Shown one piece after another: positions 29,434 to 36,059 of a stretch of 39,133 nucleotides of DNA. The stretch covers positions 1-39,133 of IMG/VR virus record IMGVR_UViG_3300034073_001791; one strand, written 5' to 3'. The DNA comes from a virus. Both the position numbers and the translations under genes were made by a program. The notes under the pieces are model-generated. The model made no database searches and was not told where the DNA came from. It saw only the letters and a program-made list of their open reading frames with translations. Within the stretch, counting starts at the first letter, position 1, and every line of letters begins with the position of its first letter.

Positions 29434-29619
29434 TCAATCTTGAAAATAGGAATTTTTATCTTTTTTGTCTTCCTTGCATAAATAGTATGCAAAGTCTGAC
29501 AGAACATAGATAACTATTAACCACAGCCAAAATCTAATGCCGACTCCGACTTCAAGAAGGTGAAGCCAGGGCAATGATCCTAATAAGACCATTACCCTGA
29601 ATAGGTGCTTTTTTTCCAT
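29434..29619 (-). CDS. Small membrane protein, 61 aa
   Basis: Two hydrophobic segments (HLFRVMVLLGSLPWLHLLEV and FWLWLIVIYVLSDFAYYLC) followed by a charged KEDKKDKNSY tail. The gene overlaps the stop of the SSB-like gene. Its function is unknown; the place among early genes suggests a host-takeover or exclusion role (inference). Confidence 0.65.
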   Translation of the reverse strand: MEKKHLFRVMVLLGSLPWLHLLEVGVGIRFWLWLIVIYVLSDFAYYLCKEDKKDKNSYFQD

Positions 29620-29894
29620 TAGAAGGGCAATTCTGAATCTTCTTCAACTGGTGCCGGTACTGGATTCTGCTTTGGCTCGGGCTTCCAGGTGTCAACCTGG
29701 ACTGAAAGGTCTTTCCCGTACTGGTCGGCCTCCCTTTTTCGATTTATAGTTAGGTTAATGTACTTCTTACCGTTCTTTGATTCGGTAATGTGTTCTTTAG
29801 GAAGGTCTGATAGGCAAATGCTGACCTTAAAAAAGTCACCGTACTTGCCCGATTGAGTCTTTCCGCTTCCGCAGTAGATTGTTTTGTTTTCCAT
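29619..29894 (-). CDS. SSB-like ssDNA-binding protein, 91 aa
   Basis: The end VEEDSELPF has the acidic, aromatic-terminal tip typical of single-strand binding proteins (DDDIPF in E. coli), which recruits repair and replication partners. The body is a small beta-rich domain (YCGSGKTQSGKYGDFFKVSI, KYINLTINRKREADQYGKDL). It is shorter than standard SSB (150-180 aa), as in several phages. It lies among recombination and replication genes. Confidence 0.7.
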   Translation of the reverse strand: MENKTIYCGSGKTQSGKYGDFFKVSICLSDLPKEHITESKNGKKYINLTINRKREADQYGKDLSVQVDTWKPEPKQNPVPAPVEEDSELPF

Positions 29895-29907
29895 TTTATT
29901 TCATTTT

Positions 29908-30735
29908 TTATGACCATAAGGTCGGTTGAATTTTTTCTAATTTAGTCTTAGCAAATCCGAATTTCTTAATTTCCTCTTTTGCTAATTTTTCCTCTTTAAG
30001 CCATTCGTTGGCTTTTAAATTAAACTCTTTTTTGATCTCAAATCCATAACCTTTTCGATTCAATCTTTCCGCAGCGATCAATGTCGAACCGCTCCCAGCT
30101 ACGGGATCAATAACCACGTCACCCTCATCGGTAAATATTTCAATTAAGCTTTTAAGCAATTCAACAGGCTTTTGAGTCGGGTGAATTTTTTCTGATTCTG
30201 TATCTCTTGGCCAATCCATGCAGTTAAATATCATTTTTCCGTTGTTGCGAAACTTTGGAAGCCTATCCCTATATAAAATCAAACCGTATTCACAATTACC
30301 AACTACTTTCATATTTGCCTTTAAAACCTGAGCTGAAAAGTTTTTCCTAAAGACTAGATTTATGTAGTTGTTCAATCCATAACGTTTAGCCAGTTCAATC
30401 AAATACATTTGCTGATCAAATGCACAAAAAATAATCATACAAGGCGCCTCACTTTTTTGTCTTGAAATACCTTCTTCTTTTTTCTGCTTTGGCTCCGATT
30501 TTAGCATTGTTGAACAAAAGTGCATAAACTCCGCAGGTCTAAAATCTTCATCTGTGTCGAAAAAAGATTTTCCAGCCAATTCACTTTCTCCATTTGAATT
30601 GTCGCCGTCCTTGTACCATGCAGGGTTTGAGGCATAAGCATTATTCCCTAAGTTGTAGGGAATATCTGCAATAATAAGCTGCGCCTTTGGTATTGCGTAG
30701 CTTTTATAGTTCTGAAAATGATCTCTGTAAATCAT
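29908..30735 (-). CDS. DNA N4/N6-methyltransferase, 275 aa
   Basis: Motif IV is near the N-terminus (LIIADIPYNLGNNAYASNPA, a D-I-P-Y variant of DPPY), motif I is toward the C-terminus (DVVIDPVAGSGSTLIAAERL), and the typical HPTQKPVELLKSLIE lies between: beta-class order. It probably modifies adenine-N6 or cytosine-N4 and could protect phage DNA from restriction. The ATG overlaps the stop of a 28-codon frame (TTATGATT), which suggests coupling. Confidence 0.9.
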   Translation of the reverse strand: MIYRDHFQNYKSYAIPKAQLIIADIPYNLGNNAYASNPAWYKDGDNSNGESELAGKSFFDTDEDFRPAEFMHFCSTMLKSEPKQKKEEGISRQKSEAPCMIIFCAFDQQMYLIELAKRYGLNNYINLVFRKNFSAQVLKANMKVVGNCEYGLILYRDRLPKFRNNGKMIFNCMDWPRDTESEKIHPTQKPVELLKSLIEIFTDEGDVVIDPVAGSGSTLIAAERLNRKGYGFEIKKEFNLKANEWLKEEKLAKEEIKKFGFAKTKLEKIQPTLWS

Positions 30736-30818
30736 AAGTGTGTATTAATATCGGGTTTCATAAAGTCCATGCAGTCCATGCAGTCCATGTTAAATGATCG
30801 GGTTAGGTCGAATTTCAT
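30732..30818 (-). CDS. Short leader-like ORF with MDC repeats, 28 aa
   Basis: From ATG 30818 to TGA overlapping the methyltransferase ATG. Product: MKFDLTRSFNMDCMDCMDFM, then KPDINTHL. The MDC-MDC-MDF part comes from a 9-bp direct repeat (30764-30790). N-M-D-C-M-x-x-M-K resembles the start of many phage DNA methyltransferases (N-x-D-C-x-x-x-M-K), so it may be a leftover methyltransferase N-terminus, or a translated leader that couples to the next gene. Confidence 0.5.
   Translation of the reverse strand: MKFDLTRSFNMDCMDCMDFMKPDINTHL
30764..30790. repeat. 9-bp tandem repeat, three copies
   Basis: AGTCCATGC, AGTCCATGC, AGTCCATGT in direct tandem. It lies inside the 28-codon frame, giving MDC units. 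Confidence 0.85.
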
Positions 30819-30832
30819 ATTGTTTATTTATT

Positions 30833-30840
30833 CAAATCTA
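30833..30840 (-). promoter_or_regulatory. TAnnTTTG-type promoter motif
   Basis: The minus strand reads TAGATTTG, a full match to the Bacteroidota -7 element, 14 nt before the 28-codon frame and just after the RusA-like stop. A -33 TTG at 18-21 nt is not evident, so confidence is low. Confidence 0.3.
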
Positions 30841-30846
30841 ATATAT

Positions 30847-31191
30847 TTATTCAAAAGGTAAAAGAGAAAATATTCCAATTGTCATAAATTCCTGACCTTT
30901 TTTTACAATGCACTTCCGGATGTTCATTTCAAAAACTTGCCTGTCATCAAATCCAAATTTTTTTTGGCAAATATCCAAAATCAACTTTACAGGATTGTCT
31001 AGGTCGGAGGCTACATTGGAAAAGCCAAAGAAAAACTCAATCCGAAGCATAGCTTTTTTATCAATGCTTTTTTTTGGCATTCTAATCAGTATTGACTTCT
31101 CATAATCTTTGTACGCTTGAGTTTTAAAACGCTTTCCCTTCCACGCCTCATTGACCGATAATGGCTTTTCATTGATCCGAAATTGAATCAT
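30847..31191 (-). CDS. RusA-like Holliday junction resolvase, 114 aa
   Basis: The RusA family pattern: N-terminal FRINEKPLSVNEAWKGKRFK, central acidic motif SDLDNPVKLILDICQKKFGF and FDDRQVFEM, giving the Asp residues that bind metal. It cleaves four-way DNA junctions formed in recombination-linked replication, matching the ERF protein and SSB. The start lies inside the 3' end of the C5 methyltransferase gene. Confidence 0.9.
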   Translation of the reverse strand: MIQFRINEKPLSVNEAWKGKRFKTQAYKDYEKSILIRMPKKSIDKKAMLRIEFFFGFSNVASDLDNPVKLILDICQKKFGFDDRQVFEMNIRKCIVKKGQEFMTIGIFSLLPFE

Positions 31192-32158
31192 TATATTTTT
31201 CTATTGCTTTAAATATTTGTAAAACGACCTGAGGAACTATTGCATTTCCTGAGGCTTTGATTGATTCGTTTCGCCACTTTGCTTCAGAAATGGCAGTAAG
31301 GTCCAATCTGTCGGAAAACCCATCATTTCGAGTGTAAATAGGGGAGACAGTTGGGAAGTCTTCCCAGGTTGATGGAATGCATCCGGCAAGGTGTTTTTTT
31401 CTGTCCTGCCTGATTGCTCTAATGCTTCGGTTGACCTCGCCCCTTTGTAATCCCTTGTTGCAGGTGTCGGAAGAAGACCATTCATTGCCAAATCCTTCAG
31501 CGGTGCGCTCCAGTTGTGTCCTTGATTGCTGATTATCCTGCCTGATGGAGTTATATCTCTGCGTGGATTCGTCATACAATCCATTGCTTGAGGTGTCGGA
31601 AGTAAATTCTTTTTGGCATAATTGCTCAAACCCCATTGGCTTGAATTGTCGCTTCTCCGATCTGAACAGTCGGGAGTAGCCAACAAACCATACTCTATCC
31701 CTTCTGTGTGCAGCGTTGACGGATACAGCTGGAAGTACATACGGTTGTACTTCGTACCCTTCAGCTTCCAAGTCAGTCTGCACCTCGTGGAATACCAATC
31801 CCCCATTCCAATTAACAAGGCCGAGAACGTTTTCACCCACGACCCATGTCGGTTGAATTTCCCGAATTGCTCTAAGCATTTCCGGCCAGAGGTGTCTATC
31901 ATCTTCTTTTCCAAGTCGATTTCCTGCTGCTGAGTACGGTTGGCAGGGGAATCCTCCTGTAAGTATGTCGATCTGTCCTCGATGAATAGTGAAGTCTGTT
32001 TTTTTGATGTCATGATAACTAATTGCTTTAGGCCAATAATACTTTAAAACTTTTTGTCCGAACTTGTTCCATTCGCAATGGAACAAATTCTCCCACCCCA
32101 TCCATTCGGCAGCTAAGTCAAAGCCACCTATACCTGAGAATAATGATCCGTGCCTCAT
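31169..32158 (-). CDS. C5 cytosine DNA methyltransferase, 329 aa
   Basis: Motif I GSLFSGIGGFDLAAEW, motif IV with the catalytic Cys in LTGGFPCQPYSAAG, motif VI ENV (VVGENVLGLV), motif VIII HRRDRVWFV, and at the end motif X ASGNAIVPQVVLQIFKA. The region between VIII and X is a low-similarity target recognition region (SDTSSNGLYDE...). The ATG at 32158 overlaps the HTH stop by ATGA and gives the family's typical N-terminus; the ATG at 32185 would add nine residues. The cytosine modified is not predictable. A second long frame lies inside this gene. Confidence 0.95.
   Translation of the reverse strand: MRHGSLFSGIGGFDLAAEWMGWENLFHCEWNKFGQKVLKYYWPKAISYHDIKKTDFTIHRGQIDILTGGFPCQPYSAAGNRLGKEDDRHLWPEMLRAIREIQPTWVVGENVLGLVNWNGGLVFHEVQTDLEAEGYEVQPYVLPAVSVNAAHRRDRVWFVGYSRLFRSEKRQFKPMGFEQLCQKEFTSDTSSNGLYDESTQRYNSIRQDNQQSRTQLERTAEGFGNEWSSSDTCNKGLQRGEVNRSIRAIRQDRKKHLAGCIPSTWEDFPTVSPIYTRNDGFSDRLDLTAISEAKWRNESIKASGNAIVPQVVLQIFKAIEKYNDSISDQ
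31237..32013 (-). CDS. Nested same-strand ORF inside the C5 methyltransferase, 258 codons
   Basis: An open frame of 258 codons in a second frame of the methyltransferase gene. It does not look like random translation. It has a WVKTFSALLIGMGDWYSTRC then RLTWKLKGTKYNRMYFQLYP block, three L(L)xTPxxxD repeats (GLLATPDCSDR, NLLPTPQAMDC, GLLPTPATRDY) and MMGFPTDWTLLP near the end. From memory, proteins of this pattern exist beside or fused to phage cytosine methyltransferases. Either both frames are translated, or the nested frame is a remnant of an alternative target-recognition domain. Its start is not fixed. Confidence 0.5.
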   Translation of the reverse strand: MTSKKQTSLFIEDRSTYLQEDSPANRTQQQEIDLEKKMIDTSGRKCLEQFGKFNRHGSWVKTFSALLIGMGDWYSTRCRLTWKLKGTKYNRMYFQLYPSTLHTEGIEYGLLATPDCSDRRSDNSSQWGLSNYAKKNLLPTPQAMDCMTNPRRDITPSGRIISNQGHNWSAPLKDLAMNGLLPTPATRDYKGARSTEALEQSGRTEKNTLPDAFHQPGKTSQLSPLFTLEMMGFPTDWTLLPFLKQSGETNQSKPQEMQ

Positions 32159-32370
32159 TTCTTCCTTGCATGAATAGGTATCCAATACTTTGCGAAGATG
32201 GTCTTTCCATCACTTGACGTAATCATGCTTGTTTCGATTTCTAAGCCTTCTTTTCTTAGCCTATTTATGACTGAAGATAGCCTGTACACCTGATACAGGT
32301 CAATAGCCTCCAACCCGGTCAAGGAATGACCTGACTTAAGATGCTTTCTGATTTCTGCGTGTTTGCTCAT
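32155..32370 (-). CDS. Helix-turn-helix domain protein, 71 aa
   Basis: A winged-HTH pattern: MSKHAEIRKHLKSGHSLTGL, EAIDLYQVYRLSSVINRLRK and EGLEIETSMI... (recognition helix then beta wing, KTIFAKYWIP). It resembles the small HTH proteins that often precede replication or methylation genes in phages. Coupled by ATGA to the cytosine methyltransferase, so it may be co-regulated with or control that gene. Confidence 0.75.
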   Translation of the reverse strand: MSKHAEIRKHLKSGHSLTGLEAIDLYQVYRLSSVINRLRKEGLEIETSMITSSDGKTIFAKYWIPIHARKK

Positions 32371-32381
32371 AGGTTTTTAGT

Positions 32382-33437
32382 TTAAAATGGTGATTCGATT
32401 TCTTTTTCAAAATTATCCCAGTCAAGGTCTTTGAATACCTGATTTTTAAAATAGTCTTGATCCACAGGTTTATTTTCATCTTTCGTTTCAGTAGGCATAA
32501 AATCAGTTCCATCTTTGCTTAGGTACCTGTTTTTTTTCCTGCTGAAATCTAGCTCAATCTCAAAGGGAATACCTACCAGCTTTTGTTTTTTAATCTTATC
32601 GGTCTTAATAACTACCGAAGTATCATTAGGATCCGTTCCTCTTTTAGGCCTCCAAACAGAAATGGCATTGTCGGTACTGTCGGCAAATGTACCTCCACCC
32701 TTGATGCTGTATAGGTTCGGCGGTGGATAGTTACCTGATGGCTCTTTCCTTGGCGTTGTTTGATGCATAACCAGGTGGTAACTCACATTATTTTTCCTCG
32801 TAAAATTGATTCTATCCATCATAAACCTGGAAGCATAAAGATGTTCAGGCTCGCCTCCCATCATTTCATGTCTGATCTTGATGTAAGGATCAACTATCAC
32901 CGCTTTTACACCTTTTTCCCAAATAAGGTATTCAAATACGCTTTCAATAGCTTCTATCCTAAAGTCAGGCATCTTGTCTTTTTCAGGATATACAAAGAAA
33001 AAATGGTCTTTAACTTTTTCAAATGCTTTCAAATATTCCTGCTCTGAAAGATCGAAATTTCTGTAATGTCTATCGGTTGACTTCCCTGTAATGGTATGAA
33101 TAATGTCATCAAAAAATTCATCGGGCGGATAGTTTTCCGGGGAAAAAAAAGCAAACTTCCATCCTTCATTTATAGCCTTTAACACGCAAAGGAAAATTAA
33201 AAATTGGCTTTTGCCTTCATTGTTGTAGCCAGTCCAAATGTTAAATTCTCCTTGCCTCCAGGACCACATTTTATTCTTACCTCCCATGGCCTGAATTTCA
33301 TCCATATCCTTTAGGTAGGTCTTAGATCCTGCTTCCTTACCCTTTCGGAACATGGTAAGCATAGATTCCTTTTGGCTATCAAAAGTCTTTATAGCACTTT
33401 CGCAAAAATCGAGATCAAAAGTTGTTTTAGATTTCAT
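32382..33437 (-). CDS. RecA/DnaB-like replicative ATPase, 351 aa
   Basis: A RecA-fold ATPase: Walker A WTGYNNEGKSQFLIFL, Walker B KAVIVDPYIKIRHEM, then the HQTT motif (YHLVMHQTTPRKE) and an arginine-finger region GGGTFADSTDNAISVWRPKR with FSRKKNRYL, as in DnaB and Twinkle helicase C-domains. The DnaB N-terminal domain is absent; residues 1-60 are helical. It probably is the replicative helicase, loaded by the upstream proteins. Confidence 0.85.
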   Translation of the reverse strand: MKSKTTFDLDFCESAIKTFDSQKESMLTMFRKGKEAGSKTYLKDMDEIQAMGGKNKMWSWRQGEFNIWTGYNNEGKSQFLIFLCVLKAINEGWKFAFFSPENYPPDEFFDDIIHTITGKSTDRHYRNFDLSEQEYLKAFEKVKDHFFFVYPEKDKMPDFRIEAIESVFEYLIWEKGVKAVIVDPYIKIRHEMMGGEPEHLYASRFMMDRINFTRKNNVSYHLVMHQTTPRKEPSGNYPPPNLYSIKGGGTFADSTDNAISVWRPKRGTDPNDTSVVIKTDKIKKQKLVGIPFEIELDFSRKKNRYLSKDGTDFMPTETKDENKPVDQDYFKNQVFKDLDWDNFEKEIESPF

Positions 33438-33742
33438 TCGCCAAACAATTCATCAAGCCTCTGATTTACCCTGTCAAAGGTGCCGTTGCGCTTACTCACT
33501 TCTTCCATCCATTGGCGTTCATATTGATTCACCTGCGATTCGGAAGCCTTAAACATCAACTCTAACTCCCTTATTTCTTGCTCCGCTAGGTTGAGCCTAG
33601 ATAGGTAATATCCCTGCAAACCATGAAGCCTTTTAAGATTCTTGGCAATTAACGCCCAATTCTTTTGCTCATAGGCAATGGCAAGTTTTGACCAAATATC
33701 TTTGTTAGTCTGATTTAGTGTTTTAATGTCCAGTTTTTTCAT
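33434..33742 (-). CDS. Hypothetical helical protein, 102 aa
   Basis: It has a long helical centre (LNLAEQEIRELELMFKASES, QVNQYERQWMEEVSKRNG) and lies between the replication protein and the helicase, coupled to both. Candidates would be a helicase loader or accessory; none is demonstrated. Confidence 0.7.
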   Translation of the reverse strand: MKKLDIKTLNQTNKDIWSKLAIAYEQKNWALIAKNLKRLHGLQGYYLSRLNLAEQEIRELELMFKASESQVNQYERQWMEEVSKRNGTFDRVNQRLDELFGE

Positions 33743-33745
33743 AGG

Positions 33746-34363
33746 TTAAAATGGGTTTCTTTCAAGGGAGGATAGATCAGGTCTTTTGTACACATATCCT
33801 TGAGGCTCCGGAATAGGGTTGTACTTAGTCCAGTTCACAAAATGTTCCTTGGCATCTTTTTCAGATGTCTTGTAATCTTCCTTTAGGATGCATTCAAGCC
33901 GGAATTTATTGATATGTTCTTGAACTTCTTTTACCTCTTTCTTCCAAAGAATAGCAAGGGACTCAAGCCACATTTTGTTGTACCAAAGTTTTCTAAAAAT
34001 GTCATTATGATTTTTAATATCATTTTCATTTTCATTATCATTTACATTATCATTTACATTGCCTTCAGGTTTGCTTATGATTTGCTTATCTTTTGCTTCT
34101 GTTTTGCTTTTCTTTTGCTTATCTTTTGCTTCATCCTTGCTTAAATTTTGCTTTTCTTTTATACCGTTTTTATACTTAGCAATATTCGCATCTAATTGAG
34201 GTTTTATTAGAGTAAAAACAGTTTTGCAAATTCCTTTTAGTTCAATTTCTTGAAAGTCTAAAGCATAGGAATAAATCGCATTCCAAACTTCAGCTTGATC
34301 TTCTTTAGGCAGTCCTTTAATTGCCTCATAAAAAGAGCGGTAAATAATCATTGAATCTCTCAT
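33746..34363 (-). CDS. Replication initiation-type protein (DUF6291/DnaD-like), 205 aa
   Basis: Residues 1-65 match the phage DUF6291 pattern (MIIYRSFYEAIKGLPKEDQA, EVWNAIYSYALDF, GICKTVFTLIKPQLDANIAK). The middle is a charged linker with KDKQ and NDN repeats (VNDNVNDNENENDIKNHND). The C-terminus (LWYNKMWLESLAILWKKEVK, EHFVNWTKYNPIP) resembles DnaD-like/DUF7833 domains of replisome organisers. It precedes the helicase, so it likely helps origin recognition or helicase loading. A pseudoknot-like RNA element lies just before the start. Confidence 0.75.
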   Translation of the reverse strand: MRDSMIIYRSFYEAIKGLPKEDQAEVWNAIYSYALDFQEIELKGICKTVFTLIKPQLDANIAKYKNGIKEKQNLSKDEAKDKQKKSKTEAKDKQIISKPEGNVNDNVNDNENENDIKNHNDIFRKLWYNKMWLESLAILWKKEVKEVQEHINKFRLECILKEDYKTSEKDAKEHFVNWTKYNPIPEPQGYVYKRPDLSSLERNPF

Positions 34364-34373
34364 TGGTATAAAT

Positions 34374-34450
34374 GAAAAAGCCCCTATCCGGCGAGAGTTG
34401 GAGTAGGGGCATAGGTTTTCACCTTTTGTGAAATCTTAACGGCTCTCGCC
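34374..34450 (-). ncRNA. Pseudoknotted leader RNA / attenuator candidate
   Basis: On the minus strand: GGCGAGAG (34450-34443), a small TTTCAC/GTGAAA hairpin, GCCCCT (34410-34405), CTCTCGCC (34397-34390) and AGGGGC (34385-34380), then TTTTTC. GGCGAGAG pairs with CTCTCGCC and GCCCCT with AGGGGC; these cross, giving an H-type pseudoknot whose second helix is also a terminator hairpin. It lies about 11 nt before the ATG of the replication gene, so it could attenuate transcription or gate ribosome entry. No known riboswitch class was matched. Confidence 0.55.
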
Positions 34451-34494
34451 TTCCATTAAGACTTCTTATAACATTCAAATATAATCTTTTTCTC

Positions 34495-34605
34495 TCATTT
34501 TTTTAGTTTTATGATGTCTAGTGTAAAGATTTCATCTGCCTTCCTAGGCTTTTTCCAGTCATTCAGTCGGCTTTGGAAAATTAGGATCTTCTTCTCTGTA
34601 TCCAT
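34495..34605 (-). CDS. Hypothetical protein, 36 aa
   Basis: ATG 34605 to TGA 34495-34497; product MDTEKKILIFQSRLNDWKKP, then RKADEIFTLDIIKLKK. It overlaps the end of the upstream gene by 47 nt in another frame. The basic and Trp content is protein-like, and the following gap holds the pseudoknot element. Expression is uncertain. Confidence 0.45.
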   Translation of the reverse strand: MDTEKKILIFQSRLNDWKKPRKADEIFTLDIIKLKK

Positions 34606-34948
34606 GCTTGATTAGTAATATTTCAATTTCATCCAGCAAGTCGGCATACTTACTGCCACCCTCATCTATTGCTTTGTGTAGGGATTCAAAGACCTTTACA
34701 AAGGAATGGAACTGCTTGATGGTTACTTCACCTTGGTCATAACCTTGCAGGAACCTAAAAGCCTTGGAGGCATTTCTTTTCAATGAACTAACCATATTCT
34801 TATGTTTGTTCCATAGGTCATGATCGTAGTCCACCAGCCATTTGCAATCCTCGTAATTATCGAGCATTATCTCTTGGATAGCTAGGTAGATAAGGTACTT
34901 TTGAGTTATCCTGTAAGCCGCCTCAGATTTGATTTGTTCGGGCGTCAT
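34559..34948 (-). CDS. Hypothetical protein, 129 aa
   Basis: A mostly helical, acidic protein (PEQIKSEAAYRITQKYLIYL, NKHKNMVSSLKRNASKAFRF). No motif was recognised. It overlaps the upstream 44-aa gene as ATGA. The position among early genes suggests a DNA-metabolism accessory. Confidence 0.7.
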   Translation of the reverse strand: MTPEQIKSEAAYRITQKYLIYLAIQEIMLDNYEDCKWLVDYDHDLWNKHKNMVSSLKRNASKAFRFLQGYDQGEVTIKQFHSFVKVFESLHKAIDEGGSKYADLLDEIEILLIKHGYREEDPNFPKPTE

Positions 34949-35079
34949 CTCAATATAAGTTTAATAGTCCCGTCAATCTCATACATATCACCTACCTCAT
35001 AGTGTCCGGTAGTGCATTTATAACGAATCATGGCAAGCCTAACCTGGTGGTTAAGCCTGTCCATATTCCAAAACTTCAT
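34945..35079 (-). CDS. Hypothetical protein, 44 aa
   Basis: ATG 35079 to TGA 34945-34947, overlapping the next ATG as ATGA. Product MKFWNMDRLNHQVRLAMIRY, then KCTTGHYEVGDMYEIDGT. Strong coupling on its 3' side supports it as a real gene. Function is unknown. Confidence 0.6.
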   Translation of the reverse strand: MKFWNMDRLNHQVRLAMIRYKCTTGHYEVGDMYEIDGTIKLILR

Positions 35080-35083
35080 CGAG

Positions 35084-35263
35084 TTAACTTTGAGCTCTAT
35101 CATACCATTCGTCTATTTGAGCTATGCACTCCTCTACACTTGAGCCGTAGCCCGACCAAATATCAATCATTTCAAAATCGTAATATACCCAGTCAGGGTG
35201 ATACCAAGTGTAATAATTACCTCTTACGGGATCGGGAGTTATTATGCAGTTTCGGTAGGTCAT
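35084..35263 (-). CDS. Hypothetical protein, 59 aa
   Basis: ATG 35263 to TAA 35084-35086; product begins MTYRNCIITPDPVRGNYYTW and is rich in Tyr, Trp and Asp (YHPDWVYYDFEMIDIWSG). It fills an otherwise empty 317-bp gap together with the 44-aa gene. No motif was recognised. Confidence 0.6.
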   Translation of the reverse strand: MTYRNCIITPDPVRGNYYTWYHPDWVYYDFEMIDIWSGYGSSVEECIAQIDEWYDRAQS

Positions 35264-35265
35264 AA

Positions 35266-35715
35266 CTAAAATAAATTATTTTGGCTGAAAATATCTTTTG
35301 GTTTTTTCTTTAGGCCGTAGATAATTACCTCGTCAGTTTCTTTAACTCGGAAAACATCCATTATCCCTTTATAATTATTTCGGTCTTTCATTTCTAAAAA
35401 ATCAAACAAAAAGTCCAACACTACTTTGTTATAAATAGTTATTGTTTTTGTGTTCTTTTCTTTCGACACCAAAGCATGATAATTCATTTCAGGATTATTA
35501 TGAAATCCGAAATATAGAGTATCGTCCTTTTTTGCTATGGTGAAACACCTAAAATTTCCAAAGTTGCCCCATTGACCAAAACAGATCGAATAACTGGATG
35601 TTTTCTCCTTTGTTTTGTCCCGGTAAATCACCGAAATTTTATTCGGTTTTATACTTTTGTTGCCTTGTACTGACTGAGGCGTTACAAATCCTAAATTCTC
35701 TTTAAATAATTCCAT
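35266..35715 (-). CDS. Hypothetical protein, 149 aa
   Basis: An alternating-strand protein (NKISVIYRDKTKEKTSSYSI, FGQWGNFGNFRCFTIAKKDD, FGFHNNPEMNYHALVSKEKN) with a C-terminal helix and NNLF end. No family was identified. It lies three bases upstream of the 59-aa gene. Confidence 0.7.
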   Translation of the reverse strand: MELFKENLGFVTPQSVQGNKSIKPNKISVIYRDKTKEKTSSYSICFGQWGNFGNFRCFTIAKKDDTLYFGFHNNPEMNYHALVSKEKNTKTITIYNKVVLDFLFDFLEMKDRNNYKGIMDVFRVKETDEVIIYGLKKKPKDIFSQNNLF

Positions 35716-35751
35716 AGCTTTTTTTTGTTTTGTTGTTTAAATTGATAATTA

Positions 35752-36024
35752 TTAGTTAGAAAGTTCTGATAGTTTCAGATATGCCTCTGAAAACTTGTCC
35801 TTAAATTCCTTTTCGGTTACCTCGATAACTTCATTAGAAGTTATTACACCCGAATGCATGCCTATCTCTACCTGTTCAATCAGCGGATAACCGCAGGATG
35901 ACATTTTTACGTGAAGCAAGGTTTTTGCATCCACGACGGCATAATACCATTCGGAGTGAGCCAACTTGAAGAACTCCGGAAGGTCAATCTCCGTTTTTAC
36001 TGTTTTTTGTAGTGTGATTTTCAT
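35752..36024 (-). CDS. Hypothetical protein, 90 aa
   Basis: An acidic protein (MKITLQKTVKTEIDLPEFFK, LAHSEWYYAVVDAKTLLHVK), mainly beta with a helical end (EFKDKFSEAYLKLSELS). Small early gene without a recognisable motif. Confidence 0.65.
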   Translation of the reverse strand: MKITLQKTVKTEIDLPEFFKLAHSEWYYAVVDAKTLLHVKMSSCGYPLIEQVEIGMHSGVITSNEVIEVTEKEFKDKFSEAYLKLSELSN

Positions 36025-36039
36025 TGTTTTTTTGTTTAA

Positions 36040-36053
36040 GCCCCCGAAGGGGC
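36040..36053 (-). other. UUCG-tetraloop hairpin between early genes
   Basis: The minus strand reads GCCCC TTCG GGGGC. The C(UUCG)G loop with a five-base G/C stem is exceptionally stable. It lies 15 nt before the 90-aa gene. There is no T-run, so it may protect or process mRNA rather than terminate it. Confidence 0.6.
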
Positions 36054-36059
36054 GGTTGA

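Noticed and set aside
31622-31933. 103-codon plus-strand frame opposite the methyltransferase
   Set aside because: It lacks a start context and protein-like motifs, and is explained as the complement of two sense frames.
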